This document shows, piece by piece, positions 50,903 through 60,434 of a stretch of 64,000 nucleotides of DNA (positions are counted from its first letter, which is position 1; each line of letters begins with the position of its first letter). This DNA comes from Roseicyclus sp. (GTDB lineage Bacteria > Pseudomonadota > Alphaproteobacteria > Rhodobacterales > Rhodobacteraceae): assembly GCA_018401055.1 (NCBI GenBank), contig JAGYLB010000105.1:1-64000 (forward strand), given 5' to 3'. Position numbers and translations under genes: made by a program. Under the pieces are notes generated by a model. That model did not search any database, had not been told where the DNA came from, and saw only the letters and a list, made by a program, of their open reading frames with translations.

Positions 50903-52850
50903 ATGACGATTGCGGACGAGTTTGCCCCGCAAGGCTTGTTTACCGTTCTCGAAGGGGCGGCTCTGGCACTTTTGCCGCAACAAACGGTGCGCCGCGGCGA
51001 TGTCCTGATCGCGGCGGGCACCTCGGCGGATGCGATGTATCTGGTCCGGACGGGCCGGTTTCGCGTCGCCCGCGACGGGGTCGATCTGGCCGAGATCGGA
51101 CCGGGATCGGTGATCGGCGAGATCGCCTTTTTTACCGGCAAACCCCGAACCGCCGATGTGATCGCCGCCCGCGACAGCGTGGTGCTGCGTGTTGCGCAAG
51201 AGGATTACGAGGCGCTGTGCCGCGACAACCCCGGCCTCGCCCGCGCCATCTCAGGGGAACTGGCCGACCGTCTGGCGCGCACCTCGGCCCGCGTCGTGCC
51301 GGATCCCGGCCGCCCGCCTGCCCGCACCTTTTGCATTCTGCCCTCAGGTCAGGCGCCCCTGCCCGCGCGCTTTATCCCCGATCTGACCGCGGCCATCGGG
51401 GTGCATCATTCGGTTGCCGTCGTCACCGAGCAGGCCTTCCGCGAGGCCATGGGGCCAAAGGCCGACCCCGCCAGCCCCGAGGCCGTGACCTGGCTGAACG
51501 ATCAGGAACGACGCGCGGAGATCGTCATCTTCGTCGCCACGCCCGAGGCCGAGGCATGGTCAGAGGCGGCGCTGCGGCAGGCCGATCAGCTGGTCCTCGT
51601 CGCGCAGGCCGTGAACTTCACGCCACCCTCCGAAATCGAGCGGAGCGCTCTTTCGATCCTGCCCGAAAGCCAGCGGCGGCTGGTCCTTCTGCACCCGCAC
51701 AAGATGCAGCGGGCGGCAGGTACGGGGCGCTGGCTCGACAGCCACCGGCGTTCTTGCACCACCATGTCGCGTTGACCGGAGACGGGGCCGACATGGCGCG
51801 GTTGGGCCGGTTCCTCCTCCGGGCGCGCCGTTGGGCTGGTTCTGTCGGGCGGGGGCGCCTTTGGTGTCGCCCAGTGTCGGTGTCTGGCGCGCGATGGAAG
51901 AGGCGGGCCTCGCCCATCGACATCGTCGGCGGCACGTCCGTGGGCAGCGCCATGGCGGGCGCCATCGCGCTGGGCGTTCCCGCATTGGAGATCGGGGGAA
52001 GGGTCGAACAGATCTTCGTCCGCTCAGGCGCGATGCGGCGGGTCACCGTGCCGAAATACGCATTTCTCGATCACAAGGTACTGGATGCCGACCCTGCGGG
52101 AGCATTACGGCAGCGAGCCGATCGAGGATTTGTGGCTGCCCTTCTACGCCGTCTGCGCCGATCTTTCGACAATGCAAAAGCCGCGTCCTGCGCCGCGGTC
52201 CGCTGTGGGAGGCGGTGCGGGCCTCCTCGGCCATTCCGGGCATCTTGCCTGCCTTCTTCACCTCCGACGGCGGCATGCTGGTCGACGGCGGGTGCATCGA
52301 CAACATGCCCTTCCGCGACATGCATGGGCTGAAATCGGGACCGAATGTCGTGGTCAACGTCCAGAAGGACACGACCAGCGGCATCCATGTGGATTACGAC
52401 AGCCTGCCGGGGCGGGCCGAATTGCTCAAGCGCACCGTCCTGCCCTTCGGAAAGCGCGCGCCACGGGCGCCGGGCGTGGTCTCTACCGTGATGCGCAGCC
52501 TGCTGGTGGCACAGGGCGCGACGCATCGCGGCATGAACGCCGATGACCTGCACATCCGCCCGCCCGGCCTGAAGGGGGCGGGGTTCCTCGCGTGGTCGCA
52601 GCACCGGCTGTTCTACGAGATCAGCTACCGCCACGCGACCGACGAGGTATTCGCCGACCTCCCCACATCCGACGATCCGGCCAAGCTGGCGCTTAGGCGG
52701 GCAGCGGGGCTGTCCGTCCAGCCGTCGGCCCGGATGCGGGCGTTCGTCGGGTCGTGGGGGCTGTCCTCGACCACCACGGCATCCCAGAGTTCGCGGAACA
52801 TCCGCACCTTGAGTTTCGTGCCCACGGCGGCCAGATCGGGGCGGACGTAA
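50903..52850 (+). CDS. Cyclic-nucleotide-binding patatin-like phospholipase (frame broken)
   Basis: NTE/RssA-like protein. The N-terminal cNMP-binding domain (residues 20-140) has RGDVLIAAGTSADAMYLVRTGRFRV and GSVIGEIAFFTGKPRTADVIA; a middle Rossmann-like region follows (TFCILPSG...); the patatin domain has the oxyanion loop LVLSGGGAFG, the nucleophile Ser in GGTSVGSAMAGAIA and the catalytic Asp in VDGGCIDNMP. It is expected to hydrolyse lysophospholipids at the membrane. Frames change near 51750, 51815, 51870-51910 and 52165. The open frame runs to 52850, overlapping the convergent gene by 226 bp; the real stop is probably near 52710. The start follows GGAGGGGA. Confidence 0.82.
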
Positions 52851-55223
52851 CCCATGCCGATCTGACGCCCGAAGGCCACCGAGTAACCGCCCGAGGTCAG
52901 CCGCCCGATCTTTTCCCCATCGAACAGCAACGCCTCACGGCCCCAAGGGTCGGCGTCTTGCGGCCCGTCGATCAGCAGCGTGACGCAGGCCGCGCGGATG
53001 CCTGTCGCCAGCATGGCGTCCTTGCCGTGGAACGCCTTGTCCAGATCGACGAAGCGGTCCAGCCCCGCCTCCAGCGGTGTGGCATCCCGGCCAAGCTCGG
53101 TGCCAAAGGCGCGATAGCTCTTTTCCTGTCTCAGCCAGTTCTGCGCCCGGGCGCCCACGGGCTTCAGCCCATGTTTCGCGCCCACCGCCATCAGCCTGTC
53201 CCACAGATAGCGGCCCATCTCGATCGGGTGGTGCAATTCCCAGCCCAATTCGCCCGTATAGGCCACGCGCACGGCGACGACCGGGCACATCTCCAGCTCG
53301 ATCTTGCGCAAGGACAGCCACGGAAAGCGCTTGTTCGACAGCGCGGTTTCAGGCTCCGCGTCGCGGATCAACTCGGCCAGAATGGCCCGCGAATTGGGAC
53401 CGGCCAAGGCAAAGACGCCAAAGCGCGTGGTCCAATCCTCGACCTCGATCCGGCCGAACTCGGGCTCCTTGTCGGCCACCGCTTTCAGCAGGTTGTCGCG
53501 GTCATAGGCATGCCACGCCCCGGCAGAGATCAGGACGAAACGCTCCTCCTCCTCGCGCAGGATGGTGTATTCGGTCCGCGTCGTACCCGCGCCGGTCAGC
53601 GCATAGGTCAGGTTGATCCGCCCGACCTTGGGCAGCTTGTTGGTGGTGAACCAATCCAGGAACGCCGCCGCACCGGGGCCCTTGACCACATGCTTGGCGA
53701 AAGCCGTGGCGTCGATGATCCCGGCGCTTTGCCGGATCGCTTCGGCCTCGGCTTTCGCATAATCCCACCACGCGCCGCGCCGGAAACTGCGGCTGTCATG
53801 GTCGAAACTGCCCGGGGCATCCAGAGGCCCGTAGTAATTGGGCCGCTCCCAGCCGTTCACCTGCCCGAACTGCGCCCCCAGCGCCTTTTGCCGGTCATAG
53901 GCGGGTGCGGTGCGCAGAGGGCGGCAGGCCTCGCGCTCCTCATCGGGGTGATGCAGGATGAAGACGTGTTCGTAGCATTCCTCGTTCTTGCGCGCGGCAT
54001 ATTCGGTCGTCATCCAGTCCTGACCGTAGCGACGGGCGTCAAGGGCGGCCATGTCGATCTCGGCCTCGCCCTCGACCATCATCTGGGCAAGGTAGTAGCC
54101 GGTGCCGCCCGCCGCGGTGATCCCGAAGGAGAACCCCTCGGCCAGCCACATGTTGCGCAGACCCGGCGCGGGGCCGACCAGCGGGTTGCCATCGGGCGTG
54201 TAGCAGATCGGACCGTTGTAATCATCCTTCAGCCCCACCTCTTCCGAGGACGGCAGCCGGTGGATCATGCTCATGTATTCCTCCTCGATCCGCTCCAGAT
54301 CGAGCGGGAACAGATCGGCGCGGAAGCTTTCGGGCACGTCGTAAAGGAACCGCGCAGGCGCGTTCCGCTCATAGGGGCCAAGGATCCAGCCGCCGCGCTC
54401 CTCGCGCACATACCATTTGGCATCGGCATCGCGCAGCACCGGATGCTCGGGGTTGCCCGCCTTGCGCCACTCGACCAGCGCAGGGTCGGGTTCGGTGACG
54501 ATATACTGATGCTCGACCGGGATGGCGGGGATCTTGATGCCCAAAAGCCGCGCCGTGCGCTGGGCGTGGTTGCCGGTCGCCGTCACCACATGCTCGGCAT
54601 GGATCACGGCTTTCTCGTCTGACGCCACCAGATTGCCGCCCTGCTCGACCATCTTCGTCACGGAACACCCGCCACTCAGACCCGGTCCAGGCATAGCCAT
54701 CGACCTGCCATTTCCGCTCGATCGCCACGCCCCGCTGGCGGGCGCCCTTGGCCATGGCCATGGTCACATCGGCGGGGTTTATGTAGCCATCGGTCGGATG
54801 ATAGATGGCCCCCTTCAGATCCTCGGTCCGCACAAGCGGCCAGCGCGCCTTGATCTGATCGGGCGTCATCCACTCCACCGGGATGCCCACGCTTTCCGCC
54901 GTCGCGGCATAAAGCATGTATTCGTCCATCCGGTCCTGCGTCTGCGCCATCCGCAGATTGCCCACGACCGAAAAGCCCGCGTTCAACCCGGTCTCCTCCT
55001 CCAGCGTCTTGTAGAAGCGGACGGAATAGTCGTGGATATGGCTGGTGGCATAGCCCATGTTGAACAAGGGCAGCAGGCCCGCGGCATGCCAGGTCGACCC
55101 GGATGTCAGCTCGTCGCGCTCCAAGAGCATCACATCGTCCCAGCCCGCGCGGGCCAGGTGATAGGCGATGGAGGTGCCGACGGCACCGCCGCCGACGACG
55201 AGGGCTTTGACATGGGTCTTCAT
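52625..55223 (-). CDS. Dimethylglycine/sarcosine dehydrogenase-like FAD-GcvT protein (frame broken)
   Basis: Two-part enzyme of about 810-860 residues. The N-terminal DAO-type FAD domain has KALVVGGGAVGTSIAYHLARAGW, the covalent-FAD-type ELTSGSTWHAAGLLP, and IICYTPDGNPLVGPAPGL-like FAD contacts; the C-terminal GcvT (aminomethyltransferase) domain has RINLTYALTGAGTTRTEYTI and LGWELHHPIEMGRYLWD with the ARAQNWLRQEKSYRAFGTEL folate region. Such enzymes demethylate dimethylglycine or sarcosine, giving methylene-tetrahydrofolate. A frame break lies near 54668. The frame overruns into the patatin gene; DPTNARIRADG near 52740 is probably the real end. Confidence 0.85.
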
Positions 55224-55341
55224 GATCTGCGGGTCCTTCGGGGGCGCGTCGGAAAATCCTGCCCCTACCTGCCCCAGCCGCGCAAGCGGCGCCACGCCCA
55301 CCCGACGCTAATTCGCGCGAAAGCGACAAGCGCCCGCCGCT

Positions 55342-55400
55342 CCCCCTTCTCTGTTTCGAAAATATCCCGGGGAGGCGCGGACGCGCCGGGGCAGAGCCCC
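55342..55400 (-). repeat. Rhodobacterales-type intergenic element
   Basis: CCCCCTTCTCTGTTTCGAAAATATCCCGGGG followed by two small stem-loops, GGCGCG-GA-CGCGCC (55374-55387) and GGGGC-AGA-GCCCC (55388-55400). I recall very similar 'AATATCCCGGGG ... GGGGCAAAGCCCC' elements scattered through Rhodobacterales intergenic regions; a related short sequence lies at 39154-39177 ahead of dut. Confidence 0.4.
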
Positions 55401-55434
55401 CATCACCCCGCCCCGACCCCTTTGCGGGCTGGGG

Positions 55435-56068
55435 TCAGTTCAACGCCGTGCTCCCGACGACGGCTATCCAGACGACCGACCCATCTTCGGTGAGATTGAT
55501 CTGGACCCCGGAGCGTGTCTCCAATGCGAGGCCGAACACCGAATAGAGAAAACTCGGAAAACGTTCGTAATTCTCGGCGCTATTCCAGTATCCATACATC
55601 GTATGGACCGGTTGGGGCAGATCATCGGCCATGCGGTACAAGACATACGGTCTCGGCCCAGAGACGCGCATCTCCATCGCCGTCAGCCAGTCCGCGATCA
55701 GCCCGGTGTCATCGAGCGAGGCAGCGACGAGGAAGAAGCACACCTCCCGCGCCTGCCTGTCCCGGAGCCGCCGCCAGTCCATCGCCAGCAGATCGACCCG
55801 TTCCGCCGCCGGATCCTGCCCGGTCAGGCAGGCGCCCGCATCGGGAAACCGCGCGAAAGGCGCCCGGTAGTCGCCCAGGCGCGGATGATCCTCGGTCAGG
55901 CGGGTCCCTGCGAACAAGAACGGCCTGTCCTCCAACCGCGCCAACCTGTCGCGCGGGACAAGGCATTGGTCCGGCCCGCAGGTGATGACCTCCTCCGCCA
56001 CCTCCTGCGCGAGCGCGGGCGGGGCAAGGGCAAGCGCCAAGGCAAGCCGCGATCAGGGCAGGGCGCAT
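55435..56068 (-). CDS. Secreted hypothetical protein (frame broken at signal peptide)
   Basis: About 210 residues. The signal peptide MRPALIA... changes frame near 56043 and continues LALALAPPALAQE. The mature part has two nearby Cys (VITCGPDQCLVPRDRLARLEDRPFLFAGTRL), DAGACLTGQDPAAERVDLLAMDWRRLRDRQAREVCFFLVAASLDD and a C-terminal beta-rich stretch ending VQINLTEDGSVVWIAVVGSTALN. No family is recognised. The gene is separated from the BMP gene by a terminator and is probably transcribed alone. Confidence 0.7.
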
Positions 56069-56142
56069 GATGTGTCTCCGGACAATCCCCGACAGGGCAC
56101 AGCGATTGCGGCCTTTCGTCAAGGTACGGAAATCCCCACGAA

Positions 56143-56169
56143 AAAGGCCCGCCACGCGGGCGGGCCTTT
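56143..56169 (-). terminator. Intrinsic terminator after the BMP transporter operon
   Basis: Stem GGCCCGCC / GGCGGGCC with a 5-nt loop, flanked by AAAAA on the left and TTT on the right; on the minus strand the T-run TTTTT follows the stem. It ends the transporter unit 21 bp after the last stop. Confidence 0.85.
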
Positions 56170-56189
56170 CAGATGCGAGGGCGCAAGGT

Positions 56190-57269
56190 TCAGTTCGGGA
56201 TCTCGCCCGTCATGCCCTCGACGTAGAACATCAGCCCCGCCAGCGTGCCGTCATCAGGCCACCTCGCCCTCGGCGAGCCAGGCCGTGCCGTCCTGCCGGT
56301 TGATCGGGCCAGTGAAGGGGTGATATTCGCCCGCCGCGATCGCGTCGATCATGGCTTGCGCGCTCGCGCGCACCTCCTCGGGGATGGCGTCGGTCATTTC
56401 GCCGATGACGACCATGCCGGTGTCGATGCCTTCCCAGATGTCGCTTTGGGTCCAGGTGCCATCCATCGCCTCACCGACGCGGCGGATGTAGTAGGGCGCC
56501 CAGTTGTCGATGATGGAGGCCACGCGTGGCAGCGGCGCGAACTGGATCATGTCGGAGGCCTGCCCGAAGCTTATGATCCCGGCTTCCTGTGCGACCGTCT
56601 GCGGCGCGGTGCTGTCGGTGTGCTGCATCAGCACATCGACGCCCGCGTCGATCAGCGCCTGTGCGGCGTCGGCTTCCACCGCCGGATCGAACCAGGTGTA
56701 GGCCCAGACCACGCGCATCTCGACATCGGGGTTGACCTCGCGCGCGTGCAGGAAGGCCGAGTTGATGCCCTGGATCACCTCGGGATCGGGTAGGACCCGA
56801 TGTAGCCGATGATGTTGCTTTCGGTCATTTGGCCCGCGATATGGCCCAGCACCGCGCGGCCTTCGTAGAAGCGCGCGTTGTAGGTCGAGACGTTGGGATG
56901 CTCGCGCAGGTAGCCGGTGGCATGCTCGAAATAGACGTCGGGAAACCGCGCCGCGACGGCATTGGTCGCCTCGCCATAGCCGAAGGAGGTGGTGAAGATC
57001 ATGTCCGCCCCGCCGAGGATCATCTGGGTGATCGCGCGTTCGGCATCAGCCCCTTCGGGCACGTTCTCGAGGTAGACGGTTTCGACGCGGTCGCCGAAGT
57101 GTTCCTCCACGGCAAGGCGGCCCTGATCGTGTTCATAGGTCCAGCCGTAATCGCCAGGCGTGCCGATGTAGATGAAGCCGACCTGGAATGGGTCGTCTTG
57201 TGCGGTGACAGGCAGGGCGAGGCCCGCGGCCAGTGCTGCGGAAGCCAGGAGTTTGGGCAGCAGTTTCAT
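56190..57269 (-). CDS. BMP-family nucleoside-binding protein of an ABC transporter (frame broken)
   Basis: Periplasmic binding protein of the BMP/BmpA (PnrA-like) family, which binds purine nucleosides. The signal peptide is KLLASAALAAGLALPVTAQ; the mature part starts FQVGFIYIGTPGDYGWTYEHDQGR, then FTTSFGYGEATNAVAARFPDVYFEHATGY, STYNARFYEGRAVLGHIAG and VDVLMQHTDSTAPQTVAQEAG. The end is GLMFYVEGMTGEIPN. About 358 residues. Breaks lie near 56790 and 56255. The ATG overlaps the stop of the potassium channel gene (ATGA). With the permeases and ATPase upstream and xdhC, it suggests purine uptake. Confidence 0.9.
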
Positions 57270-58072
57270 GGAATATCCTCCGTGTTGGATGGGGTGGTTG
57301 GGTTGTGTGCGGTCCGCGCGCCTGTCCCATGGGCGCGCTTGTCGGGGTCGATGGGCACGGGCGGTTCACCGTCCTGTTTGCCCGCTTCGGTGAGGGCTGC
57401 CGTGATCAGGCCCGCAGGCACCGCGATCACGCCAATCCCGATCAGCAGCACCGCGCCGGTAAAGATGCGCCCGCCGGTCGTGACCGGGTAGACATCACCA
57501 TAGCCTACGGTCGTCAGCGTCGCCACCGCCCACCACAGGCTTTGCGGGATCGAGCTGAAGCCTTCGGGCTGGGCGACATGTTCGAAATGGTAGATGCCGA
57601 CGGCGGCCAGATAGAGCGCGGTGATCGCGATGAAGAGGAAGATGCCGAATTCGGCCCTCACGCTGTAGATCGCCTGTCCGATCCGGTCGAGCGCGCGGTT
57701 GGCCTTGAACAGCTTCAGGATGCGCAAGAGCCGCAGCAGTCGCAGCGCGCGCACGGTGGCCATGTCGGGGATCAGGAACACGATCGCGGGGACGACGGCG
57801 ATGAAATCCACGATGCCCCAGAAGCTGAAGGCGTAGCGCAGCGGATGGGGTGAGCAGATCAGACGCAGGAGGTATTCCACCGCGAAGGCCGCAAGGATCA
57901 CGATCTCGGCCACCCCCAGCGCGCGGCGTAGCCCGTCGGGCAGGGTCGGCATGGTTTCGACCGCGATCACCACCGCCGAGACGACGATCAGGCCGTAAAT
58001 CGCCAGCGCGATGCCGCGGCCCACCCGGGGATGGGTGCCGTCGAGGATCTCGATGATGTCGGTCCGTCGCAT
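57266..58072 (-). CDS. Voltage-gated-type potassium channel
   Basis: Six-transmembrane ion channel of 268 residues, intact. S1 is IALAIYGLIVVSAVVIAV, the voltage-sensor S4 has Arg/Lys every third residue (RALRLLRLLRILKLFK), and the pore has the K+ selectivity filter TLTTVGYGD followed by S6 (IFTGAVLLIGIGVIAVPAGLI). The C-terminal tail is charged and short, without a TrkA-type domain. It is a member of the Kch/KvAP-like group; physiological role unknown. It lies between a nucleoside permease gene (11-bp gap) and the BMP protein gene (stop/start overlap), so it is transcribed with the transporter. Confidence 0.92.
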   Translation of the reverse strand: MRRTDIIEILDGTHPRVGRGIALAIYGLIVVSAVVIAVETMPTLPDGLRRALGVAEIVILAAFAVEYLLRLICSPHPLRYAFSFWGIVDFIAVVPAIVFLIPDMATVRALRLLRLLRILKLFKANRALDRIGQAIYSVRAEFGIFLFIAITALYLAAVGIYHFEHVAQPEGFSSIPQSLWWAVATLTTVGYGDVYPVTTGGRIFTGAVLLIGIGVIAVPAGLITAALTEAGKQDGEPPVPIDPDKRAHGTGARTAHNPTTPSNTEDIP

Positions 58073-58083
58073 AACCTTCCGCC

Positions 58084-59007
58084 TCAACTCGACGCGTGAA
58101 ACACCCGCCCGAGCGCTGCGGGCGCGTTCAGCGCCGCGCGCTTTCGGTCGGATGAAATGATGACCAGCACCACGATGGTGACGATATAGGGCGAGGCATC
58201 GAGCAGCGCGACCGGCACCCCAACCTCGGCCGCCTGCAGGCGCAGTTGCAGCGCCGCGATGCCGCCGAAAAGCCATGCGCCCAAGAGCACCCGCCACGGC
58301 TTCCACGAGGCAAAGACCACCAGCGCCAGCGCAATCCAGCCCGCGCCCGCGGTCATGCCGTCAAACCAGTTCTGCACACGGACGACCGACAGGAAGGCCC
58401 CGCCAAGGCCCGCGCAAGCGCCGCCAAACAGGATCGTGGCAAAGCGGATGCGCACCACCTTATAGCCCAAAGCATGGGCGGCATCGTGGTTTTCGCCCAC
58501 CGCCCGGATCACCAGCCCGATGCGGGTGCGCGCCAGCACGAACCAGACGGCGGCGACCAGTGCAATGGCGACATAGACGAGCACGGAATGGGAGAACAAG
58601 ATCGGCCCCGAGACCGGGATGGCCTGCACAACCTCGGGAAAGGGGCGGGTGACGGCGGGCACGGGCAGGCCGGAAAAGCCTGATCCCAAAAGTGCGGCGA
58701 GCCCCAGCCCGAAGAGTGTCAGCGCAAGGCCGGATGCGACCTGGTTTGCCATCAGCACCTGCGTCAGAACCGCAAAGACCAACGCCAGCGCCATCCCGCC
58801 GCCGATGCCAGCCACAAAGGCCAGTGCGACCGACCCTGTCTGATGCGCGAAGATGAAGCCGCAGACCGCGCCCATGATCATCATACCCTCGACGCCGAGG
58901 TTCAGAACGCCCGATTTCTCGACCACCAACTCGCCGATGGCCGCCAGAAGGACCGGCGTGGCGACAGTGATCAGCGCAACGATGAGGGTGACGGGATCCA
59001 CGATCAT
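58084..59007 (-). CDS. ABC transporter permease (BMP-type), subunit 2
   Basis: Inner-membrane permease of the branched-chain/nucleoside (BPD_transp_2) family, 307 residues with about 8-9 hydrophobic segments, intact. The N-terminal LLAAIGELVVEKSGVLNLGVEGMMIMGA and the coupling loop VRAVGENHDAAHALGYKVVRIRFATILFGGACAGLGGAFLSV are characteristic of this subunit. It pairs with the permease at 59351 and the ATPase at 60431. The ATG overlaps the stop of the small membrane protein gene upstream. Confidence 0.93.
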   Translation of the reverse strand: MIVDPVTLIVALITVATPVLLAAIGELVVEKSGVLNLGVEGMMIMGAVCGFIFAHQTGSVALAFVAGIGGGMALALVFAVLTQVLMANQVASGLALTLFGLGLAALLGSGFSGLPVPAVTRPFPEVVQAIPVSGPILFSHSVLVYVAIALVAAVWFVLARTRIGLVIRAVGENHDAAHALGYKVVRIRFATILFGGACAGLGGAFLSVVRVQNWFDGMTAGAGWIALALVVFASWKPWRVLLGAWLFGGIAALQLRLQAAEVGVPVALLDASPYIVTIVVLVIISSDRKRAALNAPAALGRVFHASS

Positions 59008-59354
59008 TGCATAAGCCCCAGGACATCATCCGCAAGCCCGAGTGCCCCCAGCGCAAAGCCGAACACGACCCCCGCAGGCAGACCGAGCAAGAGCGCGAGC
59101 GGACGCCGTCCCGCAGGTTTGGGGTTGCGCGGGGGGCGTATCTTGCCGGAAAAGATCCGCTCGCTCACCCGATCGAGCGTCAGGTCGAAGGCGATGACCC
59201 CCGCAAACAGGAGGATGCTCAGAATGGCGACGGGCCAGAAGGCAGCCGAAAGCTGGGTCATGAGCTGCGCGGCGATGCCCAGGAAAAGGCCGACGGCTGC
59301 GAGAAGCGCCGCGTTGATCCAGTCGTCCCATGCCATCTTGCGCCGGTCGTTCAT
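59004..59354 (-). CDS. Small membrane protein embedded between the two permease genes
   Basis: A 116-residue protein with two long hydrophobic segments near the N-terminus (INAALLAAVGLFLGIAAQLM and AFWPVAILSILLFAGVIAFDL) and a third near the C-terminus (ALLLGLPAGVVFGFALGALGL), separated by a basic, Pro-rich loop. It overlaps both neighbouring permease genes by 4 bp (ATGA type), so its expression is coupled to them. I know no function; an accessory transporter subunit is an inference from position. Confidence 0.7.
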   Translation of the reverse strand: MNDRRKMAWDDWINAALLAAVGLFLGIAAQLMTQLSAAFWPVAILSILLFAGVIAFDLTLDRVSERIFSGKIRPPRNPKPAGRRPLALLLGLPAGVVFGFALGALGLADDVLGLMQ

Positions 59355-60434
59355 GCCGCCACCTCCCGTTTCCAGCGGATGCGGTAATTGGCCAGCACGT
59401 CGAGCGCGAGCAGGAAGAACAGGAGCATCCCCTGAAACGCCTGGATCGCGGCGGCCGGGATGCCCAGCATCAGCTGCGCCAGTTCGCCGCCGATGAAGGT
59501 CAACGCCATCAGCAGACCGGCCAGCAAGATGCCGATGGGATTGAGCCGCCCGAGAAAGGCCACGATGATCGCGGTGAACCCGTAGCCCACGTTGAAGTCG
59601 ATGGAGATGCGGGCTGCGGGCCCCGAGACTTCGAAGAGGCCCGCGGCACCGGCGAGCGCCCCGATACGCCCATGCACAAGATGACCAGACGGCCCGCGTT
59701 GACGCCGCCGAAGCGCGCGGCGCGTGGCGCTTGGCCCGCCAGCCGGATCTGATAGCCCAGGATGTGGCGCGAGAAGATCACATAGGCCGCGATCACCGCC
59801 ACAAAGGCCGCCAGAACCCCCAGTGCATCCCCGTGCCCGCGATCAACTCGGGATTGTCGGTGCCCGGATGGCGCGACAGGTTGCGACTGCCCGGAAAGCC
59901 CGACCCTTCGGGATTGCGCAGCCAGCCGGTGGCGGCCGAGGCCAGCATCGCCTCGGCCACGTAGACCAAGAGGAGCGAGACGAGGATCTCATTGGTCCGC
60001 GCATAGACGCGCAGAAGGGCGGGGATCATCGCCCAGAGAAACCCGCCAAGCAGTCCCGCCGCGATCATGCCCGGAAAGATCAGCGGGTTTTCCGACGGCC
60101 AGAAGGCCAGCCCGAAGGCCGCCCCGCAGATCGCGCCGACAATATACTGCCCCTCGGCTCCGATGTTCCAGATGCCCGCGCGAAATCCGAGGCTGAGGCC
60201 GATCGCGATCAGGATCAGCGGCCCCGCCTTGACCAGCAGTTGCGGGCGCGAAAAGCCCGCGAATTGCTCGGAGAAAAGCGGGTCCCAGAAAATGATGCGG
60301 ATCGCCTCCACCGGGTCCTTGCCAAGGGCGGCGAACATCAGCCCGCCCGCCAGCATCGTCAGCACGACCGCCAGAACCGGTGCCCCCACCACCCAGAACC
60401 GCGAGGGCTGCGGGCGTTTCTCGAGCACGATCAC
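59351..60434 (-). CDS. ABC transporter permease (BMP-type), subunit 1 (frame broken)
   Basis: Permease of the same family, about 361 residues with 9 or so hydrophobic segments. Blocks: VVGAPVLAVVLTMLAGGLMFAALGKDPVEAIRIIF, GLSLGFRAGIWNIGAEGQYIVGAICG (coupling region) and RISIDFNVGYGFTAIIVAFLGRLNPIGILLAGLLMA. Breaks lie near 59822 and 59668. The start is GTG at 60434 overlapping the ATPase stop (GTGA). The other permease is encoded two genes downstream. Confidence 0.9.
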
